NCBI GenBank assembly: GCA_013407085.1
Contig: JACCGJ010011062.1
Coordinates: 62,001 to 126,000 of the forward strand
Direction: 5' to 3'
Length of the DNA: 64,000 nt
Source of the DNA: Atriophallophorus winterbourni
Taxonomy: Eukaryota > Platyhelminthes > Trematoda > Plagiorchiida > Microphallidae
Shown one piece after another: positions 34,840-44,527 of the stretch. How positions within the stretch are numbered: position 1 is the stretch's first letter; the number at the start of each line of letters is the position of its first letter. The notes below the pieces were generated by a model. That model had not been told where the DNA came from. It saw nothing but the letters and a program-made list of their open reading frames with translations, and searched no databases. A program made the position numbers and the translations under genes.

Positions 34840-34878
34840 ATTGGTCAGCACAGCTCAGATTTGCGAATTCCGTGCAAG
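34840..34878 (+). CDS. Micro-exon G2 (39 bp)
   Basis: Acceptor CTTTTGTGCTTTAG, donor GTGAGT. Phase 1 reading DWSAQLRFANSVQ. Same length and splice signals as G1. The conserved core is W, LRF and NS. Confidence 0.7.
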
Positions 34879-36111
34879 GTGAGTTGATCCATTTTTGATA
34901 CAGTGTTCTTCCGAATGTTAAAAAAGAAGTCATTGAAAAGAAAAGCAAAATTAAACGATTTCTCTAATATTCTAAATTGAAATTAAAATTTACTACTATC
35001 TATTTTTGATTAGAGTATCCTAGAATTGACTTCCTCAATTATTGATTTAAAGCATTCTATGTAAGAGCGGCATGTATCAGCAACTGAAGTTTGCTTGCCT
35101 TCCTCATTGCTATGTTGAATATTTAAAGTGTGTTTTGGTGCCCCACCGGTTTACATAAAATTGCTTGCTGCGTCCAAATAATCACCGCTTGTACACACTT
35201 CACAGCGATTTGCAATAAGTTTAACATGTTTTTGCGTGATCGAGCGATTAATGGACGGTTTTTCACCGTACTCATCTCTATCCTTAGAAAACAATTGCGT
35301 TTTACCACGAACAATCATAAATGCGTTTCAAGCTGGAATAGATGCTTCTTAACTTTGTCACTGCCTGCAGATCTTGATCGTACTGTCCATACCGGATGAG
35401 TGCAAACTGCAACTAAATAACCCGCTGGGGCGTGCGTGTATGTTTGATGGAATTTCATGCGTTTTGACATTTTTGTGAGATTGTTTTTGTTCGTGAATTG
35501 CATGAGTAGATCCAACCGAGCTGCAATTTACTCCTACAGTCAAAAGTGGTTATTACCGGAAGTGAAACTTGCGATCTGCCAAGAACTATGATGTATTTCA
35601 TGCTACATATCATTCAAATGTTAGTGCCTAAAGTTATTCTCGAAGGCGAATAATGATGTTGAAATCGTCAATTAACAACATTTATGTGATTGTTACATCC
35701 CATAAAGCTCCTTGTGTTGTGAAGTAATTGAAATTGTAAATATTACCGTCATGCAGCCTCAATATGTACTTACCACTTTTCTCGTCTAGGGAGCATGTTT
35801 TGTACCAGAGTAAGAATAATACCAGTGTATGTGCCTGAGGTATTGTTGAGTGAACAACCTTGAACGTATTTGCCTGAAGCCTTAATTATGTAGTGATTAC
35901 GTTGTGTACGATGGAGCAATGTTGCAAATAAGGAGGTTCAACATTAGTTATTATCTTTTTCAGATTGATCACCCTGTAAAGTTGAACGCAAAATGACCAC
36001 GTATATTTTAAAGAATTTTTCTTAAAACCAAATCATAGAATGAGCTGTTGATCATGAAGTGTAATAGTCTGTGGTTTTTGGGTTTGGAAATAATGGTAGT
36101 TTTCTTGTCAG
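34879..36111. other. Intron, candidate exons only
   Basis: The first ~200 bp duplicates 33,599-33,800. A 20 bp segment at 35,790-35,809 has good splice signals (CTTTTCTCGTCTAG, GTAAGA) but breaks frame, and a 12 bp segment at 35,964 has a stop in phase 1. Confidence 0.4.
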
Positions 36112-36218
36112 GGAAGGAACTGAATGCAGTTCAGACCAAATTGCTGAAGATTAAAAACGCAGTCACAAAAACAAGCTCAATATGTACAGACAAATTTCGA
36201 GAATGGAGAAGATTATAG
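36112..36218 (+). CDS. Micro-exon gene terminal exon T1
   Basis: Acceptor GGTAGTTTTCTTGTCAG, then 107 nt open in phase 1 to TAG at 36,216-36,218. The 35-residue end is lysine-rich (KELNAVQTKLLKIKNAV) and finishes TDKFREWRRL. AATAAA at about 36,262 could serve as poly(A) signal. The last ~60 bp align with T2 but with small indels, so either T1 or T2 may contain sequencing errors. GTACAG at 36,184 could act as a weak donor, giving a 72 bp internal exon. Confidence 0.5.
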
Positions 36219-36479
36219 TTCCGACAATTTTTTTCCAAGCTGCCCTTATGAATTACACAATAATAATAATAAACGACTTTGGTGTTGGGATGCTTTGCCG
36301 GATCGCCAACATCTCCATAACACCTTTAAAGCTGGTAATCCAAAAATATACTATGCGTAATTTGTGCACTATTAATAAATTCACGTACATTATTGGAATA
36401 AGTAAAAAATGTAACTCGATTGTACTTGAGAGATAACAATATATCAATACAAATAATAATATACTAATATATAAGTACG

Positions 36480-36892
36480 TTATCCTTTTTTTTTTTTTTT
36501 TCCCCCCCCCCCCCCCCCCCAACCCACCCCCCCCCACACACCCCCCCCCCCCCCCCCCCCAACCTGTCTTTTTTTTTGTTTTTTTTTTTTTTTTTTTTGT
36601 TTTTTTTTGTTTGTTTTTGTGTTGTTTTTTTTTTTTTTTTTTTGGTGTTTTTTTTTTTTTTTGTTTGGTTTTTTTTTTGGGTTTGGTGGGGGTGTGGAAA
36701 AACAAAAAAAAAAAAAAAAAAACAAAAAAAAAAAAAAAAAACCAAACAAACAAAACAAACAAAACCAAAACAACGATTTTTTTTTGTTTTTTTTTGTTTT
36801 AAAAAAAAAAAATTTCCCACCCACCACGCACCCCCCCCCCCCCCCCCACCCGACCACAAACCCGACCCCCCCCCCCCCCGCCCCACCCCAAC

Positions 36893-36928
<36 letters not shown>

Positions 36929-36930
36929 TG
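36480..36930. other. Homopolymer tract, probable assembly artefact
   Basis: About 450 bp built almost only of runs of T, C, G-T, A and C, flanked on both sides by diverged copies of the same 3' exon region. Nothing biological is recognised. ORFs through it (for example 36,253-36,994 on the minus strand) are low-complexity and meaningless. Confidence 0.75.
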
Positions 36931-36975
36931 ATGCATATCCTTGCAAACTTGTTATTATTTTCATCATCTTAATAG

Positions 36976-37082
36976 CAGTCCCAAAACAAGCCAATATGTT
37001 CCAACAAATTCGAGAATGGATGAGAGATTATAGTTCCGACAAATTTTTTTCCAGCTGCCCTTATGAAAATTTAACACAATAA
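36976..37082 (+). CDS. Micro-exon gene terminal exon T2
   Basis: Acceptor TTATTTTCATCATCTTAATAG, described by positions 36,955-36,975, then 107 nt open in phase 1 to TAA at 37,080-37,082. The end reads AVPKQANMFQQIREWMRDYS and then SDKFFSSCPYENLTQ, with one cysteine. Shares REW-R with T1. It directly follows the artefact tract, so its copy number and exact sequence are uncertain. Confidence 0.5.
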
Positions 37083-37431
37083 TAATAATAATAAACGATT
37101 TGGGTGAGCATATTGCCTATCGCCAACATCCTCCATACACCTTTAAGCTGGTAATCCAAAATATTACTATGCGAATTTGTGCACTAATTAATAGAATTCA
37201 GCAAATTCATCCGATTTTGTTGAGGGCTGACATGAAGATTACACAGAATATATATATTTTGCGTTAAACAGCGTAAATTATTGGAATAAGTAAAAAAATG
37301 TAACTATGATTGTACTTGAGACATATATCTAATACATAATAATAATATATCTAATATATAATACGTATCCTCTTGATATCCGTGAAATGCATACCTTGCA
37401 AACTGGTTATTATTTTCATCATCCTTACTAG

Positions 37432-37526
37432 TTGTGCCCTTAAATCTTGACGAAAGTGAGTTTGTAACCCTTAACAGTCATGATTATTATTGTAAATTTG
37501 TGAGCCCCTGGGGTCAAGACGTTTAG
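37432..37526 (+). CDS. Micro-exon gene terminal exon T3, or 24 bp micro-exon
   Basis: Acceptor (37,411-37,431, TTTTCATCATCCTTACTAG) is a copy of the T2 acceptor about 456 bp downstream. Read on in phase 1 it is open for 31 codons to TAG at 37,524 (VVPLNLDESEFVTLNSHDYY then CKFVSPWGQDV). A strong donor GTGAGT at 37,456 would instead make a 24 bp micro-exon VVPLNLDE. AATAAA at 37,721-37,726 is a good poly(A) signal for the terminal-exon reading. Confidence 0.5.
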
Positions 37527-37720
37527 AGTCAAAGTGAATTTATAATAACAGAGTTCTTAGTTATAGGTGCGAGATTTGTGTTACATGGGTTGCCAGATGC
37601 GTTTTCGGTTTTGTGACTTGTATTACATGTTGTCATTCTGTATTGATTCATTGTCAATTTTTCACCGTATTATGTGTACTTGTACTGGTGGCTTCTCTCG
37701 CGTAGCTAATTATCCGTTGT

Positions 37721-37726
37721 AATAAA
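37721..37726 (+). terminator. Poly(A) signal, putative end of the micro-exon gene
   Basis: AATAAA about 195 bp after the T3 stop, the last clear signal before a long stretch without exons. Confidence 0.4.
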
Positions 37727-37749
37727 AATTTATGTTAAAAATGTTGTTA

Positions 37750-39238
37750 CCAGTGTACTACTTAATTTTCTCTAATTTTTTAAACATTACAATTTTCGAA
37801 TTAACAATCAACCCACATTCGTATCAAAGTAAAGGATATGGAATGTCGATTATTCGTAGTTGTGTTTTACTTAGAGAAAATTATCTAAAGATCTGCTAAA
37901 ACCTCATGGTGTCTTCTCAGACGCAAATTTATGGCCATCGAAATTGCATAAACACTTCAACAACTGGCATAATGGAGCAGTTGTTGGATGTCACCATGAT
38001 GATTCATCAAAAGTAAAACGATGCGCTTCGATTCATGAGAATTATTTTCAAATCTGGTTCATTATCTATCACAAAATAACTAATAATGGCTTCGTATCAC
38101 GAGGCGTATAAATTATTCAAATCCAACTATCCTCGTATAATTGCTGCGAAACTGATATGGCTAATTTTATTGCAAATGTGAGGAATTTTTCTGGAAATAG
38201 CAGCGACAAAACGCTCAAATTATATCGTTATGAAACAGTATAAATCAGAACAGAATTAGTGATTCAAGTTTGGATATTCCGGACCAAGTCCTTGCAGATA
38301 TCATTACATGTAATATAATGAGGAGCGAGGGCTTATTTAATTATTCTAGAAGTTCTGGGCATTAAAAAGTCTGGGAATAACTGCTAATATTTTCACAGCA
38401 TCGCATCTGGATATCACTTTGTTTATTATTTTAAAATGAGGTGTAAAGAAAATATAAGTTCAATCTATTGCGGTGCTCACATCCCCATCCTTTATAAGTT
38501 CGTTTTAGAGTAACATACATCAAATTACTCAAAGATCGAATGTGATTTTAGTATTAGTTTCATAACCATCTTCATTCACAGTTAAACGTTTCCATTTTTT
38601 GAAACCAACATTCATAGCTACAACTAGTAAGTTTCATATAATTAGATTTGAATAAACAAATGAATATGATAAGAACCGATGGATTTGAATAAAATATAAA
38701 AATGATTTCAGAACATGTCGTCGAAAACTTTTCCTTATTTTTTCCTACCAAATTACTTCTCATACATACGAAAACTTGATTAACTTTTATATATGCATCT
38801 GATTCAATGATCTCGTGTGTGTATTTCTTTAAGGAAAATTCAATATAATAAGTAACATTTACGCAATACATTTAAAATATTACAACAGAATACATTACTA
38901 CATGCATAGTGAAAAAGAAAAGAAATTTGCGAAATAAAAATGGGTCTTATTGTGCGAAAAGTTCTTAAAATTTTTAGAGTGTCCATTTCAAGCGCTGGAA
39001 ACTTGAATCAGTTTTGTGTAATTAAGCTTCATACGTTCGAACGTGATAAAAATTCCTATACTGATTATAATGCTTGATCTCATTATCTGAGTTGGTTCCT
39101 TCGTTGTAGGAATACATTACTCAGGAACAATTTTGATGAATCTGGGCCTGTGTTTGAAAAAATGTTTATGCGGTCACCATTGAATTTCTACCTCGTATAA
39201 TCACACATATACACCTTTTCCCTGTTAAAATAATCAAG
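37750..39238. other. No confident gene
   Basis: AT-rich. One 9 bp candidate exon at 38,618-38,626 (acceptor AACATTCATAG, CTACAACTA, donor GTAAGT; phase 1 ATT). No first exon for the downstream micro-exon cluster was found here. Confidence 0.35.
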
Positions 39239-39265
39239 TCGAATATGAGGGAAGAAACATAGAAG
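39239..39265 (+). CDS. Candidate micro-exon (27 bp), weak acceptor
   Basis: Donor GTAAGT is strong; the acceptor ATAATCAAG is poor. Phase 1 reading VEYEGRNIE. Belongs to the downstream cluster if real. Confidence 0.25.
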
Positions 39266-39369
39266 GTAAGTAATCATTTATTTCTCAGTTACCATCAAAA
39301 TCCCTCTTAACGTCATAATGAAAACCTGTGGCTGTTCAGGCACTTTGAATGAACAACATTTTGTGTAAT

Positions 39370-40661
39370 TGTGCAACAATTGTCCCACCGGGAATCACTC
39401 AAATAAGAAATGTTTAATACATCCTACGTTCTCGTTGATAGAATGGCGTAATAAGTGTGAACGATTGAAGGATATCCATTCGAATATCGCTGCGTGGAAG
39501 GCATTCACTACCGATAAGATTAATAGCAAGCACAATAGAATCACAAATTGTAATAATCACTCACAAACTGAAAGGGAAATTGCGATTTGATTCTACTATT
39601 GTGTAATGCTAGAACAAATAACCTTTTAAATTCATTTTCATCACAAACACCGCAGGACGGGTTTCATGTGGTTCGTGATCATTAGGTAGGATAGGTATGA
39701 TCATGATCGCGCCCGCGCTTAAATTAACAAGGAAAATTATCGTTTAATGCGCACGTCGCGGTATAATTACGTGATGAATATGCGACTGCTAATAATTATC
39801 ATGATTGGAATATTGCAAATTAGAATGCATTCTCCCAAGGACGAAATGATTCTCCCCATGTGTAACTTGCTTAATATGAAATTTGAAGTTGTCTGTTTCG
39901 CTACGCATTCTAACGTTGATTGAATTTTGATTAGCAAGTGAGAGATCCAAATTTGATTGAAATAAAATTATTATTTTCTTTTATTTCAATGAATTTAGTG
40001 ACCTACGTCATCGAAACTAAATGTAAGATGAATCTGAAGAAAGTTTCGATCTTGTATTACATTATAAACAATTATTAGATAAAGTACCGCCAAGTCCCAT
40101 TGTTGCACAAAATAAACGCACGCGGTATTCACTTTCCATTGGAACACTTTCCTTCCAAGTGGAGATATGCTGATTCACGTTCCTTGCTGTATATAATGTG
40201 CATTCGTGATATGTCAGTGACATCATGTGCATATGGTGATAATTAAGTCAAGTAGACCACATTATCTTTTTGCGTAGGCTTTGAGGAGAATCGAAGCTAC
40301 GTCATCTACGTTACACTCTGTGTTTTTCGACCAATACATGCATGTTTACAACCTTTTAAACTTTGATCACGATTATACACAAATCACAGTAAACAAACCA
40401 ACACACAGTGATCTATGCATTTAAATGCTCACATGGCAAAGTTTAAAACTCACACTTATTATAAACACGCAAATCTTGTTACCACAATTCTGTCCAAACA
40501 CTCCAGTATCGGTTGCCTCAATGACCTGCAATTTATTACATTTAATACCAGTTGGTTTAATTTGAGCCATGAACACTTTCGGCCTATTCTAACGAATAGC
40601 GGCTGACATTGTGCATCTGATTCTGTTTACGAAAATGATGTCACCTAAAGCATTCTCAGAA
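39370..40661. repeat. Downstream tandem duplication, copy 1
   Basis: Matches 45,050-46,660 by eye at roughly 90% (for example CCTACGTTCTCGTTGATAGA, AATCCTACG). It continues after the RTE insertion at 44,518-45,050, which matches 46,649-47,150 and 48,660-48,960. Unit size without insertions is about 1.8 kb. Confidence 0.7.
39999..40022 (+). CDS. Downstream cluster micro-exon H1 (24 bp)
   Basis: Strong pyrimidine-rich acceptor (TTTTATTTCAATGAATTTAG), donor GTAAGA. Phase 1 reading VTYVIETK. Homologous position to H2 at 45,669: introns match closely on both sides, exon bodies hardly at all. Confidence 0.55.
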
Positions 40662-41358
40662 GGTTGTCACAGCAGGGGGTGGCAGTGGGGACGAGCTCCC
40701 ACTGTCTATAAAATGCTTCCATAAGGCGTGCGTCTCAAACAGACTCTGACTATCAAAGCCCAGCTCCTGGCCTGCACGTGGCGGAACTGCTTCTACTGAC
40801 AGGAGAAAGGGCGAAGGCGGGTGACTGGCGCCTCAAAACCAAATGCTCCGGGCAGATGGAGCTCGTTAGCCTGGGAGGGCAGTCCATCTAAGGGAAGGAA
40901 ATCCCTGATCCCAAATCTCCGCTGCCTTCCGGCATACCCGATTGCGGGAAAGGCTTCGAAAGTGAACCCTGAGGAAAAATCCCCGCTGCCTTGCGGGAAG
41001 ACTTGTGAGGCAAAGGCCCCGGGTGGGGTCCCCTAAGCTAACCCCCTACTTCGGCCTTGGCAATCGGGTAGTATGTCGCCTTCAAACATGGAAACATGGA
41101 ATCTACTTCAACCACAACTTGCTGTCAAAATTACCTCCGCTACATTACATTACATGCCGATCCTTATATCCCACGCCCCCCATTACACGTAAGCAATGAA
41201 TCTCGTCAAAATGCTCCTTCAAGCTCGCGAAACACAGAACAGCGAAGCCAGAGTGCTCACTTCTTGAAACCCCGTATAACCTCCAATCTACTGCATTCAA
41301 CCTCAGAACCTTGAGACAAGAAGGACAACAGGCTTGATTAGCTCGTACACTAGAAACG

Positions 41359-41847
41359 ATGAGAATAGACATCTACTGCCTATCAGAAACGCGCTTACAC
41401 GACTCTAGTAATGTGTCAAACCTATGCTCACCGAATAATACCGGCGTCAAGTTCCGTTTGCGTGTATCTGGTGATGAAGAGGCACAAGCAGCGAAACTTG
41501 CAGGAGTTGGTATTGCCCTGAGCTCACGCGCCGAAGCAGCCTTGATTGACTGGTTACCTGTCAATAGCCGTTTGTGCGCCGTCCGACTTCGTGGCTCATG
41601 CAAAATCAGTCAACTCAGGCAGAACACCCGTGCACTTTTCGTCATCGCAGCCTACGCCCCCACTGACTGCAGTGCTGAATTCTACCGAAGTCTAGACGAA
41701 TTACTGCGTAAAGCACGAACGTCGGATATTGTCATCCTGGCTGGCGATCCTAATGCCCGAGTTGGCCGCCTCTCACATATTGAACGAACCTCGGTGGTCC
41801 GTATGGTCTCGATTGCGTCCGATCAGACAACGGTGAACGCCTGTTGA
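41359..41847 (+). pseudogene. RTE endonuclease, first part
   Basis: APE-type endonuclease frame: IDIYCLSETRLHDSS, FVIAAYAPTDCSAEF, and ILAGDPNARVGRLSH, where the usual GDFNAR has Pro for Phe. The frame also extends upstream through a TGA stop near 41,335. After HIER near 41,788 one base is missing and the protein continues in another frame. Confidence 0.75.
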
Positions 41848-42650
41848 GTCTATGTGCTAAGCACCGCTTATTTCTCAGCACCGTCAACTTCCGACATTCC
41901 AAACAACGGTCAGCAACACGGAGATCCCCTTCGACAGGACTCTGGACACAAATTGATCATATTGCGATCAGTTATCGATGGCGTTCCAGTGTGCAAGACT
42001 GCAGATCATATTGTTCGACCAGCCTATCATCAGAACACGCGTTAGTCTGTGCAAACTTAACTATGCGTTTCAGCCGATCGCGTAAGAAAAATATCACGAG
42101 GCTGGATACGCTTAAACTATCAGAGAGATCAGTGGCAGAGAACTATCTAAAGGCCCTATCTAATGCACTCGGTCCCCATCCCGAAAATATTGAGGAGCAT
42201 TGGGCTCAAATCCAAAGCGCAATGTATCATGCTGGCCTGGAAAGCTGTGGAACATCCAAGCGAACAGATTCCAACTGGATATCTGCTGCTACAGCCAAAT
42301 TAATTGACCAACAGCGTTCCTTACCTCCGGGGAAAAGATATGATGAACAGCGCAGGCAAATTCGCCACCAGTTGAAGACCAGCCTCAAAACGGACCGAGA
42401 ATCATGGTGGGAAGAGCGGACAAGCGAGATGGAAGCAGCCCAAGCAGTTGGCAACACCCGCAAACTGTTCCAGCTTATACGCTCCACGGGACCCCGAATG
42501 CCCAGCGTGAGCGAACTCATCACGGAAGCAGATGGGTCGTTGATTACCAACAGGGAAAGGCGAATGGACCGCTGGAGGGAACATTTCGCTAGCCAATTCA
42601 ATCAACCGCGACCACTCTCTGTTGCTCAGCCAAGTGGCTCCACCACTTAG
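41844..42650 (+). pseudogene. RTE endonuclease end and linker
   Basis: Continues the ORF after the frameshift: LSLCAKHRLFLSTV, QIDHIAISYRWR, SSEHALVCANLTM (final endonuclease motif), then a basic linker ending WREHFASQFNQPRP. It closes at a TAG (42,648-42,650) that lies in frame with the RT segment, so the lesion is a single nonsense change. Confidence 0.75.
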
Positions 42651-44252
42651 TGGCCGGCCCCACAGGAACCACCTACAGAGGCAGAAATTCGCTCACACAT
42701 AATGAAGCTTAGACGACGCAAGGCCCCTGGTTTAGACGAGCTACCAGCCGAACTATTCGTTGAAGGTGTCGACGTTTTGTGCAGTGAGCTGTCAGTGCTC
42801 TTCGGAAAGATCTGGAACGAGGAAACCATACCCAGCGCGTGGGGACCGTCAGCCATCGTCCCAGTATTCAAGAAAGGTTCCAAGAAAGAGTGCAGTAATC
42901 ACAGGGGTATCAGTCTCATACCGGTGGTTTCTAAACTGTTCGCATCAATCATCCTGACCAGGCTTAACAGCTACCGAGAAGCAGAGTATCGAGAAGAACA
43001 GGCTGGTTTTAGAGGAGGACGCGGGTGTGTGGACCAAATCTTCACGCTCCGCCAAATTTTGGAGCAACGTTACCAATACGCACGTCCAACAATTATCGTC
43101 TTTCTTGACATACGAGCAGCCTTTGATTCCATTGACAGAACCGCTCTCTGGTACTGTCTCATTCGCCATGGTATCCCAGCGAAGTACGTAATCCTGCTCA
43201 AGAAGCTGCACTGCCACACCACCGGCAGAGTCAAAGCCTATGGTGATTTATCCAAGCAGTTTACCATTTCCAGTGGGGTTCGTCAAGGATGTCCGATCTC
43301 CCCATTCCTATTTAACTTTGCGATTGACGATGTCATGCAGGCAGCAACAGCCCAGCTACCGAATTGTGGGATCGACCTGCTCCCCGGTCGACGAGTTATG
43401 GATCTGGACTATGCTGACGACATTGCTCTCCTCGGAGAGGATGCTTGCGCCATACAAAGCGCTTTGGATCTACTCGTTGATCAGTTGTCGCTGTATGGAT
43501 TACATTTCTCTCCGTCAAAATACAAAGTGTTCCTACAGGATTGGACAGACCCAACACTTGATTTGACGATTGAAGACCATAAACTGGAAGTGACTGACAG
43601 ATTCACCTACCTAGGGAGCTGCATCACCACTGGGGGCGATATCGAAGCTGAAATCACAGCACGGATTGAAAGAGCACGCCATGCTTTCGCTGGGCTACGG
43701 CATCTGTGGCGCCGACGCGATGTTGGATTACGCTTGAAGGGCAGAGTGTACCAGGCCACCGTACGAGCAGTTCTACTGTATGGCTGCGAGACGTGGACGC
43801 TGCGACAAGCCGATAGTCAACGATTATCAACGTTTGATCATCGCTGCCTGCGGAGTATAGCTCGTTTAAGCTGGCAACAGAAAGTCAAAAATGATGACGT
43901 CAGGAAGGCAGTCCTCGGCGATCGCTCTGTGCCACTCTCCGATCATATATCCTTGTGCCAGCTGAGATGGCTGGGACACGTTCTCTGTATGGATGAGCGA
44001 CGCCTTCCTCGCCTAGCTCTTTTTGCTCTCGCTGGACCTGATTGGAAACGTCGCCGTGGCGGACAAAGGAATACCTGGCGGAAGACCCTCAAGTGTCTAA
44101 CAGCCCCACTAGCCATCGTGGGAACATCGCGCTTACCCGGGTGGGGTCCGAAGGACCGTGAAGATATGTGGCTGATAACACTCAGTGTGATGGCAAAAGA
44201 AAGGAACCAGTGGCGAGAATCCTGCCGTGCTTGTGTTCCCGTTTATCAATGA
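42651..44252 (+). CDS. RTE reverse transcriptase, open and with intact catalytic motifs
   Basis: About 533 open codons (first ATG at 42,702, 516 residues). Motifs in order: RRRKAPGLDELPAELF; NHRGISLIPVVSKLFASIIL; EEQAGFRGGRGCVDQIFTLR; motif A VFLDIRAAFDSIDR; motif B SGVRQGCPISPFLFNFAIDD; motif C LDYADDIALLGE with both catalytic Asp present; then a thumb region with YLGSCITTGGDIEAEI, YGCETWTLR and QLRWLGHVL. No C-terminal zinc finger, unlike the 17-21 kb family. RTE proteins reverse-transcribe their own RNA at a nicked target. Whether this copy is expressed is unknown. Confidence 0.85.
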   Translation, partial: WPAPQEPPTEAEIRSHIMKLRRRKAPGLDELPAELFVEGVDVLCSELSVLFGKIWNEETIPSAWGPSAIVPVFKKGSKKECSNHRGISLIPVVSKLFASIILTRLNSYREAEYREEQAGFRGGRGCVDQIFTLRQILEQRYQYARPTIIVFLDIRAAFDSIDRTALWYCLIRHGIPAKYVILLKKLHCHTTGRVKAYGDLSKQFTISSGVRQGCPISPFLFNFAIDDVMQAATAQLPNCGIDLLPGRRVMDLDYADDIALLGEDACAIQSALDLLVDQLSLYGLHFSPSKYKVFLQDWTDPTLDLTIEDHKLEVTDRFTYLGSCITTGGDIEAEITARIERARHAFAGLRHLWRRRDVGLRLKGRVYQATVRAVLLYGCETWTLRQADSQRLSTFDHRCLRSIARLSWQQKVKNDDVRKAVLGDRSVPLSDHISLCQLRWLGHVLCMDERRLPRLALFALAGPDWKRRRGGQRNTWRKTLKCLTAPLAIVGTSRLPGWGPKDREDMWLITLSVMAKERNQWRESCRACVPVYQ

Positions 44253-44372
44253 CCCTCCCCCTCCCTTTTTCCAAAAAAGACAAAAAAAGATCAAAAACGG
44301 CATGTGTAAACAGACAGACAAAAAAATCCCCCTCTTTTTTTCTTTCATCATGTACCTTCTTCATGGCACTTG

Positions 44373-44442
44373 GCACATCGTCTTGTTGGCACATCTTCTG
44401 TAAAGACACATCGTCTGTAAAGGCACATCGTCTGTAAAGACT
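44373..44442. repeat. 19 bp minisatellite in the RTE 3' UTR
   Basis: Three to four imperfect copies of GGCACATCGTCTGTAAAGA, directly before the AAT tail. Confidence 0.8.
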
Positions 44443-44446
44443 TGTG

Positions 44447-44448
44447 TG

Positions 44449-44517
<69 letters not shown>
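44447..44517. repeat. AAT microsatellite, RTE 3' tail
   Basis: About 24 uninterrupted ATA/AAT units ending exactly at the target duplication, so it is the element's own 3' tail rather than an independent microsatellite. Confidence 0.9.
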
Positions 44518-44519
<2 letters not shown>

Positions 44520-44527
44520 TCTCAGAA

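Larger units (their letters stand above)
40662..44517 (+). mobile_element. RTE retrotransposon, full length, nearly intact
   Basis: A 3,856 bp insertion bounded by a perfect 10 bp target duplication ATTCTCAGAA (40,652-40,661 and 44,518-44,527). The unfilled site is present in the duplicated host unit at 46,649-46,658. It starts GGTTGTCACAG and ends in a ~70 bp AAT tail. The 5' leader shares long stretches with the other RTE family in the window. The ORF has few lesions: an in-frame TGA near 41,335, a one-base loss near 41,788, and a TAG at 42,648. Confidence 0.93.

Noticed and set aside
35790..35809. 20 bp exon candidate with good splice signals
   Set aside because: Not a multiple of three; would put the T1 exon into a frame with an early TGA. 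A one-base sequencing error could rescue it.
35964..35975. 12 bp exon candidate after a strong pyrimidine tract
   Set aside because: In phase 1 it reads GAT TGA, a stop.
36253..37082. Glycine-, phenylalanine- and proline-rich ORFs on both strands
   Set aside because: Products of the homopolymer tract; low complexity and probably assembly error.
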